Assembly: GCA_037349105.1 (NCBI GenBank)
Contig: JAYJMM010000114.1
Location: forward strand, 6,129,501 to 6,193,500
Direction: 5' to 3'
Origin: Limnomonas spitsbergensis
Lineage: Eukaryota > Chlorophyta > Chlorophyceae > Chlamydomonadales
Length of the DNA stretch: 64,000 bases
Made by a program: the position numbers and the translations under genes. Shown piece by piece: positions 24,101-35,300 of the stretch (the first letter of the stretch is position 1; the number at the start of each line of letters is the position of its first letter). The notes under the pieces are model-generated. The model was not told where the DNA came from, did not search any database, and saw only the letters and a program-made list of their open reading frames with translations.

Positions 24101-27100
24101 AGCCACACACTGCTTCTAAGGAACCATCGGAGGAACAGCAGGGGCCTGAAGAGGAGGAGGAGGAGCAGGTAGTCCTGGGAGAACCTGACTCTCCACACCA
24201 CAAGCACCAGCGCCAGGATGAGCAGGCGGACACGGAGCTGGAGCTGCCCAGTCAGAAACGCAAGGCTTCAGAATGTCCAAGTGAGCAGAAGAGGCGGACG
24301 CGCGCCATGCTGTCCGGGGAGCTTCAGGGAAGAGCCGGGGCATCATCAGCACGGCGCAGCCATCTTTCTGACAGCAGCAAGGTGGGAACGTGGTTGTCTG
24401 GCCTCAGGGCGTGTGGAATGCGAGTAAGAGGTCAATCAGGGGGTGGGGGCAATCGTCTGGTAAGAGTACAGGCCACATACAGATTTCGTGGCTTGTAAAA
24501 TGGTCCACTTTGCATCGTGATCCGGGACCGCCCCTGCCACCCCCCAAAGCAGTGCCCCCATCAGGCCCCCTGTCACCCTCAGCCTGGCAAAGTTTAAGTT
24601 CCGAAACTTTCTCGACACGAAACCTTTGCAGTCGCTCCTCTTTTTTCGAGTTCGCACACGTTATTCATGCACGTCAGAAATCTCTCGCACGAACGGAAGC
24701 AAGGCGCGTCGGTGCCCTGGACCTGTCAGGCCTTCCTTTCGCTAGAGGACACCGAATCGATCGCCGATTGGCCCTGACCAGCTTAAAAGAATCCGAGTAC
24801 TCGTTTTACAGCCATATATGTGCTCTAGGGTACAGAACACGCGATTTGACAAAAAAAACGCCCCGGAACCATTGGTTGCCCCCCCCCCTGAGGTCAATAC
24901 TATCCGGTGTACGGCATTTAAAATCCCGTATTCCTCAAGCCACGCTCAGGCGTTTTCTTTCTTTCTATCTTCCTCAAATGCTGGATCGACTGTGCAAGTT
25001 CCCCCTGAAGCCCTGGCTCCTGGGTCACCTATGCACTCGGCTTTGGAGAGACTCTGTAGAATACACATGTGTAGCTCCCTGGCTCACTCAAGCTCTGAAA
25101 CCAGTTCACTAGTAGCGCTTGATCTTATCACGTAACAGATCGGGTCCCAGACACTGCTGATGTGGCAACCTTTGTTTTCCGTGTTTACCTTGATAGGAGG
25201 AGGAGAACGAGGACGAGCGGAAGAAACGGAGGAAACGGCAGCTGCGGAAGCAGCGGGTGCAAGGCGCTGCTAAACAACCACAGGAGGAGGAGGAGGAGGA
25301 GCGGAAGCAGCGGAAGCTACGGCGGCGGAAGCAAGGCACTTCAAGTCAGCCACGGGAGGAGGAGGAGGAGCGGAAGAAACGGAAGCAGCAGAGGCAGCGG
25401 AAGCAAGGTGCTTCAAAACAGCCACAGGAGGGGGAGGAGGAGGAGGAGGAGGAGACTGATGAGGAGGAAGATGAGGAGAATTTCGAACTGAACAGCCAAC
25501 GGCAACGGCAGCTGGGGACGCGCAAACGGCGTGCCCCGAAGCGCAGGATCGGGCGAGCTGGAGTGAACACAAAAACTGGGCGGCGCGCTTTAGACAGGCG
25601 AAGGAAGCTTGTTGGCAGCAGCGAGGTGGGAGCTTGCTTTGCTGCCTCTGTGCAAGTCTGCATGATGATTGGGGCTTCAAGCTTTTTGTTTTCGTGACTC
25701 AGCCACATGTTAGGTACATTCCGGCCGCTGGCCGGAGGCCCCATTCATGTCCAGCCCTGCTGGTTTTGTCGCCAGTTGCAGGTCGGTCCAGGTTTGTTCC
25801 TAATTGGGCCTTTGGCAGCCGCTGGGTGTCGAGCCAAAGTTGAACTTGTAGCCGGAAAAGAAGCACTGCTAGTTCAGGGTGCATATGCTCGTCCTGGAAA
25901 GCAAGAAATTACTGCTGAAGGGCCCGTCAGCACCTAGGCAGCCGTCACCTGGGCTTTAAAGGTCACCAAGGCCCTAGGCTACAAAGGCCACCTAGGCACA
26001 TAGGCACATGGCACTCAACAGATTCAAAAATCCCTAGAATGGTACACTGGTTACTGCCTTTCCTGGACCCCTCTAAACAAAGTGCTCAACATCAACGGGT
26101 CAGCTCTCCATCCCTGCTGACCAGTTATTTTCCTTCAAAATATGCAATTAATTAATAAAATCCTGAGGTGTGAGAAAGTGTGGACGGCGCGGCAATGCCG
26201 CGCGGGGGGGGGTGCGGGGGCCAGCGGCCCCCGGTGGGGGTTTCAGGGCAAAGCCCCCAAAGTTCAGAAACAGTTTGTGGTTTCAACTCAGATTATTGTC
26301 CCAAATCAGTTGTAATTTAACTGTGTTTGTCCATTCAGTCAATGTTTTGATGTTGAAAGAAAGAAAGAAAACGCCTGAGCGTGGCTTGAGGAAGACGGGA
26401 TTTTAAATGCCGTACACCGGAGATAAAGGCGGCACCGAACAGTGATTGCGAGCGACTCCGGAGCGAGCTACAGGCGTACAGCCGCTACGCAGCTGCGATA
26501 AGCCCTTGGGCCAATGTTTCAGTCAGGCTTTTTCCTCAAAATATAATTACCGGTAATAAAAAAAGCCCAATTATCGCCTGAGGCCATTTAAAGCCTAAAA
26601 AAAACACTGCTGCTGACATGACACTCCATGTACCTCCGGTATCTGCCTGAACAGGAGGACGTGGTGCAGCAGCAGCAGCAGCAGCTTGCAATTAATCAGC
26701 AAGAAGAGGAGCAGGAGCAGCAAGAGGAGCAAGATGAGGGGCAGCAGCAACAGCAGGATGTTCTGCAGCAAATATCCGTGGAGCAGCTGAAGATGATGCT
26801 GGATGCTTTTCAGAAGCTGGAAGAGGACAAACGGCAGCTGGAGCTCCAGCTGGAACTTGCTCTGCAGCCGCGAGAGACGGATCAGCAGCAGCAGCTGCAG
26901 GATGCTGTACAGCCGCAAGAGGGAGGCCAGCAGCGCCAGGTGATGATTGGCGCTCCCAGCCACGGAAATGAGCCTCCGCTACCGACGCCCTTCCTTTTGG
27001 GACAGGTTATGGGAGAGCAGATGCTGATCATCCGCCAATTGGTTGAAGAGGAGTGTCAGAAGGAGCGCGCAGCCTTGGAGGAGGAGCGCGAGGTGGATCG

Positions 27101-27575
27101 CAAGGCACGGGAGGAGGAGCGCGAGGAGGAACGTAAAGCGCGGAAGGCGGAGCGGAAAGTGCGGGAGGAGGAGATTGAAGCAGTGCGTGTGGTGCTGGAG
27201 GAGGAGCGCAAAGCTTGGAGGGTGGAGCGTAGAGCACGGGAAGAAGAGCGTGAGCGTGAGAGGGAAGTGCTTGAAGACGCGCGCAAAGCGCGGGAGGAGG
27301 AGCAGGAAGACGAGCGTAAGGCGCGGAGAGAGGAGCGCAAACTGCGGGAGGAGGAGCTCAAAGACTTGAGGGAGGACCGCAAGGCGCGGGCAGAGGAGCT
27401 TGAGGAGGAGCGTCGCGCGCTGAAGGAAGAGCGCAAAGCAAGGGCGGAGGAGCTTGAGGAGGAGCGCAAAGCGTGGAAAGAGGAGCGCAAAGGGCGGGAG
27501 GAGGAGCGTGAGCGTTGCTTTGAGGAACACAAAAAGCTTGTGCAACTATTGACGCTGCAATGCAAAGCAGTATGA
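21108..27575 (+). CDS. SAND-like domain protein, copy 2 (full length, charged coiled-coil tail)
   Basis: Eight exons in agreeing phases: 21108-21158, 21725-21910, 21982-22363, 22679-22775, 23477-23678, 24064-24381, 25197-25625 and 26655-27575 (TGA), 861 aa. The SAND-like domain spans the junction of exons 3 and 4: SGNMACIE, MLTPT, then HFGMGSRKTWRLSFKT. Exon 7 is a block of alternating basic (KKRRKR, RKRRAPKRR) and acidic runs, likely nuclear-targeting and nucleic-acid binding. Exon 8 starts with polyglutamine and leucine heptads and continues with about 180 residues of REEER/EERKA repeats, predicted to form a long charged single helix or coiled coil. Probable role: sequence-specific regulator, as for other SAND proteins; targets unknown. 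The start ATG and its 17 codons are conserved between the copies. A TGTAA at 28179 could be the poly(A) signal. Confidence 0.68.
24437..24890. mobile_element. Non-autonomous hAT-like element, 454 bp, in intron 6 of SAND copy 2
   Basis: Starts CAGGGGGTGGGGGCAA and ends TTGCCCCCCCCCCTG, giving terminal inverted repeats. It is flanked by perfect 8-bp duplications AGGTCAAT (24429-24436 and 24891-24898). Copy 1 of the gene retains the near-empty site (GTTAATACTATC at about 20271), which confirms insertion after the duplication. No coding capacity. Confidence 0.9.
24904..24966 (+). repeat. Inverted repeat arm upstream of exon 7
   Basis: This 63-bp segment, from CCGGTGTACGGCATTT to GCGTTTTCTTTC, is present as a nearly exact reverse complement at 26354-26420. 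The two arms flank exon 7 (25197-25625). The arm is absent from the matching place in copy 1, so it is an insertion. Its (TTTC)n end suggests a small retroposed or foldback element. Confidence 0.8.
26187..26258. repeat. Cluster of three GC-rich hairpins
   Basis: Three adjacent foldbacks: GCGCGGC-AAT-GCCGCGC (26187-26203), GGGGGCC-AGC-GGCCCCC (26216-26232) and a G5TTT...AAAGC5 stem (26236-26258). They lie in intron 7 of SAND copy 2. The style resembles mobile GC palindromes seen in algal and organellar DNA; a similar GCGGC-AAA-GCCGC lies at about 27893. Confidence 0.7.
26354..26420 (-). repeat. Inverted repeat arm downstream of exon 7
   Basis: Reverse complement of 24904-24966, with one clear mismatch in the shared 60 or so bases, including an AAAGAAAGAAAG run at its outer end. 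See the upstream arm. Confidence 0.8.
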
Positions 27576-29611
27576 ACTGACTGGATTGAATGGGGGAGAA
27601 GGCATGGTTGCCTGGTGCCATGTGTGTGGTTGCATGCATGCAATGCATGAATGGTGGCTGTGTTGAAAGTCATGCTGTATTTTATAGGGTACCTTGTTGC
27701 CATCCGTCAGCAGCACGCGAGGCTACAGCGGGCTGAGGCACCAAGTCCAGGGGGGGTACCAGCCTTTCTTGTTTGCCGTCCTGGTATTTTTTGGGCAATG
27801 AAGCTGGATTGTGAGAACCTTTCACATGCATCAAACATGATGCTTCCCTGGAATATCGAGTTTCCGTTTTTTTCACGAGACCTGAGTACAGCCGCGGCAA
27901 AGCCGCAGGGAGCATCCGAAAATAATGGATGCAGATATCTGGATCCAGATGTCTGGTGTGGTGGATCTGGATCAAATCCGGTGCAGGGTTCGGGATATAG
28001 ATCCAGTGCGGAACCGATGGGGAGTCGGGGAAGGGTGTTGCACAGCCATTGGCCTGCAGCTTTGAAAGTTTGTCCTCTCAACCTGATGCTTAAGATCCGC
28101 GCATGCGAGCGAATCATATGATGGGGATGACAAACCCATGGACCTGTACGAAGACTTTGATTGGGCCTTGTCCCATCTTGTAAAAGTATGTGCCTTCTTG
28201 GCTTTAGATACATTTTACGAAACTGAAGCATCGTTGTGATCCAGCGTTACTGTTTCTTCCAGGTTGCTTGAGCCACGGCCTAGAGGGGCTTCGTGCAGTG
28301 AGCCCTGATCCTTGGCCCTGCAAGGTCAGGCTTCCACAGACCAGTTATAGCTGGCCTGTAGCCTACCAACGATGGTGCGGTGCAAAATGTTGTCCCTTGT
28401 GACCCCTTACCTACCCATGTTCAGCAACACCCTCCAAGCCTTCATCCAGAAAGGACAGCAAAGGATGAGTGCACACTTCAGGTCCCACTCAGGCATCCTG
28501 GGCAAAGACGTTACATGTGACCCACGAGGAAAATACCGGCAATGAAGCTGCACTTCTGGGCCATGCTCAAAAGGCTCGGCCGCAGGGGCGCCCAACTGTC
28601 TGGTCTGGAGGAAAATAAACAAATCACTAAACGTCCAAGGACAGAAATAGACGGAAAATGAAGGGGGGGAACTAAAAAGGAAAGTACGTCTGACGATTCT
28701 CCAGCCCGGCCAGATCCTAGCCATGAACTCAGGAGAAGGGGGGATTGAAGGCAAGAGGGGAACAAGAGACCCACCCCCGAAAGTAAAGGGAATCAGAAGG
28801 TTCCCCAGCCCTTAAAGACCCTAGCCCTCAACATCTCGCTATTCTGCACTTCCTAGGACAAGGGCAATGCTGGGTAAACGGTTCAAAAATCCCTGGTATC
28901 TGGTTGCTTTATAAATCTGACTCCAGCACCAGCCCTGATTTAGACCTGGATGATGAGATCACTCAGGACACGCCAACCAAATCCTAGCAATGTCGGGGTA
29001 GATAGGTGCACCCTAAACAATGGGTGACTCAAGCAAAATGAACACAACGAAACCGAAAACAATAAGTTCAGTCAAACGCATGCTGCAGTCATGCGTCGTG
29101 ACAGCATCTGACGACGCTGATCTTCAGCCTGTTGATCTTGAGTGGCACAACTTCTGACATCTGCTGCCAGGTTGTAATCAAATTGGCTGGGGTCAGGGCA
29201 AGGGCATCTGTGGTCACTCCGTGCCATGCCAAGTTTGTGTAAGGAAGGCAACGAGCAACTTGATTAGTTTGTTTTAGTTGGATCAGGGGATTCAAGGATT
29301 CAGTTTCAAACTTTATTTCATGATCAAAATATAAAGCGCACTATAAAGCAAAAAGAGACTCTAAGACTTTATAACAATTATTTTTCTCGATTGAACCCCT
29401 GATTAAACAAAACCACGCGTACAAATCGGTACACCTGTAAACCCTGCTCAAAAAGGCCGCATGGGGCCCAACTTTCGGTTGAAGGGGGGAAATGGTCCAG
29501 GAAGGAAGAAAGAGGGGAAAGAAAGCTTAAGGTCAGGCACATGCTGGAAAATAAGCACAGTCAAAGGACTCCCTAGCCTCTGAAACGTCTACGCCTCAAC
29601 GATTTCTACAG
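27576..29611. other. Gene-poor interval after SAND copy 2
   Basis: Holds the putative 3' end of SAND copy 2 and two copies of dispersed family B (28552-28620 and 29441-29500). Both carry CATGCTC or CTGCTC, AAAAGGC, then GGGCGCCCAACT or GGGGCCCAACT. Related copies are at 47410-47475 and 48500-48560. Each copy here is followed by G/A-rich sequence and by a weakly conserved CCCTAGCC..CTCAAC stretch. I see no convincing gene. Confidence 0.5.
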
Positions 29612-29709
29612 CATCTTCCATAAAAACTAGGGCATTCCACCCTTGTCTGCCCTAGTACAACATCTTCCATACAAACTAGGACATTCCACCCTTGTCTGCC
29701 CCGGTATCA
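29612..29709 (+). repeat. 49-bp tandem duplication
   Basis: Two units starting CATCTTCCATA at 29612 and 29661, ending GTCTGCCCTAGTACAA and GTCTGCCCCGGTATCA, about 90% identical. Confidence 0.85.
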
Positions 29710-30243
29710 CTTGAGGAAGTATGTGGCACTACCTGGGGGACTAGCTCATCCCTGCTCCCTTCGCTTGTTATTGAAGCCAAGGGATTGGAGGCAAGTATGT
29801 CCCGCGTTCTCCACAGGCTCTCTATCTCCCCTACCACAGCATCGCTGGCAGCAGCGTGCATCACGCCACTAACTGCTGCGCCATCCTCTAGTGCCAGCCG
29901 TGCCTACTGCGCCGGGCCGCAATCTCAACTTGGGGCGCATAGGAGCACACTGCCTCTTTGCTGCCTGGCGCTGTTTGAAAATGGCGGCTCCTGGCTCGAG
30001 CTCCACCAGTGCACCCAGCAGGTCACCACACCAGGTGCACCCCGAGGGGGCTGTGTTGCTGTGCTGCTAGTGCCACCGCTGCGTTGCCTAAGCTAAGCAC
30101 CTGCTGGAACCAAGCTTGCCGTAACGGCTGGATCTGCAACTCCCTGATGACCCCCCTGCTGGCGGCAGCCACTGGTAGCCCGGCAATTATGCAAAGGTGC
30201 TGAAGCAGGCTGGACTGCAGCCTGTTATTCAGGCAGTGCTGTG

Positions 30244-30588
30244 GCCCGAGGTGGCCTGTGGCTCATGTCACACCTTGTTAGCTGGCTGCAGGCGCTGCAT
30301 AGACAGCTGCCAAGCATACACGTGTGGGCAGATGTTACCTTGGCTGCCATGTTTGTGAACACAAGTTAGCGCCGCAGCCAGAGGTGCCGCTCTACCTTGC
30401 ATGGCCTTGTTCATGCTGCCATTCTCGTGCTGAAGGATACCAAACTTGCATTCCTGGACACGCTTCAGCATGACCCTATCTGGGTTGAGCGTGCAGACAT
30501 GGACTGGCTGTCGGTACTGCTCTGCAAAGCGGCCACCAAACTCAAGATTTCTGCCCTGCTGACGTTAACCTGGAGCTGTATTCCGCCA
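30244..30588 (+). pseudogene. Degenerate open reading region, unidentified
   Basis: One plus-strand frame reads a hydrophobic, protein-like stretch with HLVSWLQALHRQLP, an internal TAG at about 30366, then HAAILVLKDTKLAFLDTLQ and WVERADMDWLSVLL. The amino-acid composition is more protein-like than the surroundings, but there is no start, no clear exon structure and a stop in the middle. It may be a decayed transposon gene or an exon remnant. I do not recognise the family. Confidence 0.3.
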
Positions 30589-31710
30589 CGTATTCAGAGC
30601 ATCCAGCTTGCGCTGTAGCCTTGCCTGGGTGCAGCATAGCAGGGAATTTCATCCGCATAAAGCAGGCAGAGCAGCTGACACCCTGCCCTGGCATATGCCG
30701 TCTGCTGGGCGCTAGGCTGCAAGCATGCTCGGCAGGCCACTGACGGCCGCGGATTACCCAATGTGTTGCCGAGCTGAGCTTGTGCGGGATCTGGGACGCT
30801 GGTCTGCCTCCTTGGTAGAGACGGATAGAGCGAGGTCAAATGCCAGACACAAAAGTAAGTCCTGCAGGGGGCGATGGGAGGGCTATTACAAATACCAGTG
30901 GGGACAAAGGAAATAAACGGGAAGGCCCAATCCGTAGGGTGGTTAGTACCGAATTGTTCTGCACTGCCACAGTAGGCACGTACTGGTGTCCGAAGCCCTG
31001 CGAGAATCTGCCTTACCCTTGCTCGGGGGCTGATGCATGAGCTGCATTGGTTACTGAGTGGATGGGTACTGGTGAAATTTAGCTGGTCTCGTACTGCTAG
31101 TACCCAGGCAGTTTTTTGCTTTCATGCCCGCCCATGGAGTGCATGGGCAAACACAAACAGACAGAACCACCATGCTCCACTCATCCCGTATATTAACATG
31201 TTTGGCGCAACCTCTATGATAACGGCTGACGTGGGATGGATAGAATGGGCTGCTGATCTTCAGGGTTGAGGAGGATCTCGTGCCATAGCTTCTCTTTGTT
31301 TCAAGATATCTACTCAGAGGAGATAAAAGGGGATGCTGGACGGATCACAGCCAGGGCATGGTGGCGATTGCTTGCATTACCATAGAGAGACTTCAAGAGA
31401 TAGCAGCCAGGTGGTGATATGGAATTAAGGATTCTAGGATTGGGAATGAGGACCATAGTCCTGGAACAGGGTTAAATAAAACGACGCACTGCAGTAATTT
31501 GGTTGGTAGGGTTTGGCTTGCACCTGGCTTGCCCCCGATTTACTTTTCTTGATCCGTATCTCCCGAATACAAAATTGATGGGACGGACCTGCCTAACAAT
31601 CGTGTGCATACATTGAGAATGCCGCTGTTCTATGTCCCATTACATTGAACTTGACTGAACTGCTGAAACACGATTCAAATCTGCAGTATCTTGCTTGCAC
31701 CTCGCGTCCG

Positions 31711-31791
31711 ATGGCGAAGGATGTCGAGAATCCCGTCGATGCACGAGGCACAACGGCTGTCGCAGAAGAAGTCTGGGCTAGGGAAATTATG
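31711..31791 (+). other. Candidate alternative 5' exon of the SYCP2-like gene
   Basis: An ATG followed by 27 codons ends at the strong donor ATG|GTAAGC in phase 0. It could splice in frame to the acceptor GATTCAG|AGCCGC at 32324/32325, replacing the first six codons of the annotated exon 1. No homology supports it. Confidence 0.25.
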
Positions 31792-32306
31792 GTAAGCACA
31801 TTTATACTGATGATGCACCCTCGGACTGTTGTCATGTATATAGCGGGGGGTAGATAAAAACAAGGCCGGCCAGTTCAAATTGACGAGGAGTGAGCGGCTC
31901 GGGTCCCACTCATTCGAATTTGATGTCTTCGGGTGAGAAAAGAAACAAAAGACGAATCAAGTAGGGAGGGCAGTCTCAAAGATACCTCAATTACGGGATC
32001 TTAACACGTCAGAGGTCATCTCTTGATGGATTTGCTCCTGGCCTCAAACACCCCCTCCATGACAACACTCCTACTAAGAACCTACTTGCTTCTGCACACA
32101 AAACAATTCCAGGGTTGTTTTCCGTTCGTAAGCCCACCCAGCCATGGCAGCAAGCATTACCTGTACACCAATCCAAGCTGGGTAGCAGGCTAGCAGCTGT
32201 ATGCCACCAATAACCAGGGAAATGAAGTTCATGCTGCAAATTTTGAAAATGAATATCGCAGGCTCTATTATCAAGCCCCAGCTCAGACAGCCAGCTGACG
32301 TCAAGC

Positions 32307-35300
32307 ATGAAGAAATTGATTCAGAGCCGCACAGCAGCCTTGGAGAGTGGATTGGACTCTGGTGGAGACCAGGGGGAGGATGACGGAGGCATACAGCTGC
32401 TACCCAGCTTGGATTCCAGACTACTCATTGATGTACTTGCAGCAGCCAGCCAGAAGATGATGCAGGTTGGAACTGAGAAGAGAGATGCTCATTCTGTTTT
32501 TAACAAGCACCCCAGGGCTGTGGTGCTGTCATATAGATCACCACCTTTGGCTGTTCAGATTTTACGCTGCGCAATAGCCGAAATGGCAAATATAAATCAC
32601 TGCTAGGAGACGGATATTTTAACCTGTATCCATGCACCCTGCTTGTTGATGACTCAGCCAGGCCAGGCCATAATCCAGCAAATGCAGATTCGCAGAGGCT
32701 GATCATCAGGGGGGGGAACACAAAATCATTCCCCGTGATGCTGATATGCGCAGCTAGCGAGCTTGGGTTCTGAGCTGCTTCACCAGTCTCTCAAGATGTC
32801 GACTGCCAGCGCATTACTGCGTCTGCTGCCATCTCATGTTGGGTAAGATGTAGTTTTCGAAATCAAAATTCTCGATTAAAAAATGCTGATGAGCCAGGGC
32901 AGCCAGGGGGTGGACATTCATTCCGCATAAATGTCTGAGAGATGATGCTTAAGATGAATGCTGTATGGGCTGGACGTTACAAGGTACTGAACACTCTACT
33001 AGCCTTATTTTGTGTGTGTGTTTTCAGTTACACTTCAGCTACATCCAGGCCTGCCGCCAAACTGCCTGGTGCAGCAGAATATACTGCTCCGACTGCTGAC
33101 CTTAGGCCGATCATATTGTGGTCCCCATCAGCCCAGGCATTGGTGGCTGCACAGCAGCCTCCCTGCTTGGTGTGCACTAAAATCATCATTGGTACCTACC
33201 CCTCTTGTTAGATTTCTTACAACCTGCCAATGGTCTGTAACACCTTGCGGGTCACCATGTCCTATTTCATGCTTTTAAGTATTTAGATGTGTCCAACCTC
33301 AGGTCAGTGCCTACCTGTACCCCTGAGCCCTGTCTATCGGATCGTTTAGGTCCATTCTCATTATTAATTTTCCGACTCCTGGTCCGCCATGCACGTAGGC
33401 CAGCCCAGGCTAGCGCTCTCGTGTCTGTCGGCTTCATCGGCGCCATAGCTGCGCTGATGCAGGCCTTTGCTGGATATAGGGGCGACCTGCAGGTGGGTCG
33501 GATCATCGGGTGCAGTTGAGCTGATCACCAAGCAATCCAACAAGGTTTTGTTCCTCTCATCATTAGCAAAAAAAAGCAACCTTTGCAAAGTAAATATTGC
33601 CATGAACTTGAATGGATTGTGTGAAGTCCTCTAGGGACCATCTCGCTCTTTCCCTGAGTAAAAACTGGACTAACTATTGGTAATCAACAGTCACTTTGTC
33701 TCTTCTCTTCTCTCAACTTCTTGTGCACCATTCTTGCAGGTCTTGGAGGCCAAGCCTGAGGGGCGTGAGCTGCTGGGCCTGCTGCTGCAGAGCACTACTG
33801 ATATCTCTAAGGCCTCGTTTAAACGTGAGTAGTCTCATAGTCTACACCTCGCCCGCAATTGTTATTGCACCACCACCACACACACACACTGAGAGCCCCC
33901 CACCCACAATAATTGCATGTGTTCACCTTAACTCAAGAAAAGTCTCCTTGTGTGCCTAGCTCCTTCCCAATTCTTGTATGTATGTGCTTTCATCCTGCTT
34001 GCGCTACCCCCGTAGCTAATTCTTACGTACCGTGGTCCCACTTGCCTCTTTCCTGCCCAGAAAGTACCTGAACAACTCATCTGTCTGATCCTCTGCATCC
34101 GTGCCCCCTTGCTTCTCAACCCTGCCGATGACCATTTCCATACTGACCTCTTGCATTTCCCACCTCCCTACGCTCTTTTCAGGGGGGCAGAGCCCGACCA
34201 TCAACTGTAAAGATATCTGCGGCACCGACCTCCTGCCGTCCCTTCTGGCGTTGATGCCGAGGATCAGGTACAAGGCATCCCAATAAAACAGTTGAAGTTA
34301 GGACCTCTGCGTAAAAGGCACCAAGTGACTTATGGCCTGGAGCACTGGTCATGTGTACGACATCAACTGAGAGCCTGTACACCTGATTGCGGTTGGCCAG
34401 TCATATCATTATTATTTTTAGCGAAACAACTTAAGGCAGATTGCACAGAGTGAAATGCTTCAGCAGATGCTTCTTTGCAGTGGGGGTTGGAGGGTGCAGT
34501 GTACGACCCTCATTTAAGTCCTGTTGGAAGTCCTATCCAAACCCCAGGTCCAAGCTGTCCCATACGCCCCTAAACCCAAAACTGTCACTGTCTCGACCTG
34601 CGCAGCGGCCACGGTGTCGTGACCAAGCGCCTCGCAGCCGGCCTCCTGCTGGAGCTGGTCACCAAGTCTCGCGCTAACGCCAGCCTCATCCGACAGGCCC
34701 AGGGGAAGGGCAGTGGCGGCACCAGGCAAGCCCTCGTGGGCATGCTGTGCGCGCTGCTGCCAGCCTGCGCTGACTATGCGACACAGGTAAGCCTGTTCTT
34801 GTAGAACATAATGGCGCACGCTGCTTTGCCTGTCACCAAGTCAGACTGCAAAGGATGCTTGTCTGTCTCTTGCAGTCTTTAAACTGCACCCTGCCTTGCA
34901 CTGCTGTGTTACTGAAGTATTGAGGCCTTCGATTTCGAATATTTAAACATGGAACTTGAGTCACAAGCTCAATGTTATGTGCCTGCTTTGGCACACTTAG
35001 ACTGCTACAGATCTGGACGTCAGGCCATACATCCAAATTGATTGATGCAGGCAGGCTGAATACCTGAAAGTGGGCTGGAACCACGCCCCCGTTTGAAACC
35101 TATGTCTCAAGGCCTTATGCTTAGATCCTGGACCTCGTCTTTGTATTCCAGGCGGACCTTGTGGAGGTGCTTTACCGCCTGGCCAGGAATGGGGTGGACG
35201 ACATGCACGCGGTTGTGCTTGCGCCGGCGAGGCGGGGTGACCGGAGTGTCAAGGGGCCTGCGGTCATGGCATTTGAGGACCTCATGGCAAAACCTGTCAA

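Larger units (their letters stand above)
20413..25085 (+). repeat. Tandem gene duplication, unit 2
   Basis: Second copy of the unit described at 16353-20405. It is longer because it carries a 454-bp transposon (24437-24890), a further insertion of about 65 bp next to it and about 100 bp of G-rich sequence upstream of the gene (20750-20850). Confidence 0.85.

Noticed and set aside
27056..27703. Serine- or leucine-rich antisense open frames opposite exon 8 of SAND copy 2
   Set aside because: Shadow of the GAGGAG-rich coiled-coil exon; codon pattern and phase support the plus strand.
29692..30096. Possible 134-codon plus-strand gene
   Set aside because: Low-complexity S/A/L composition, no splice support and no recognisable motif; left unannotated apart from the nearby degenerate region.
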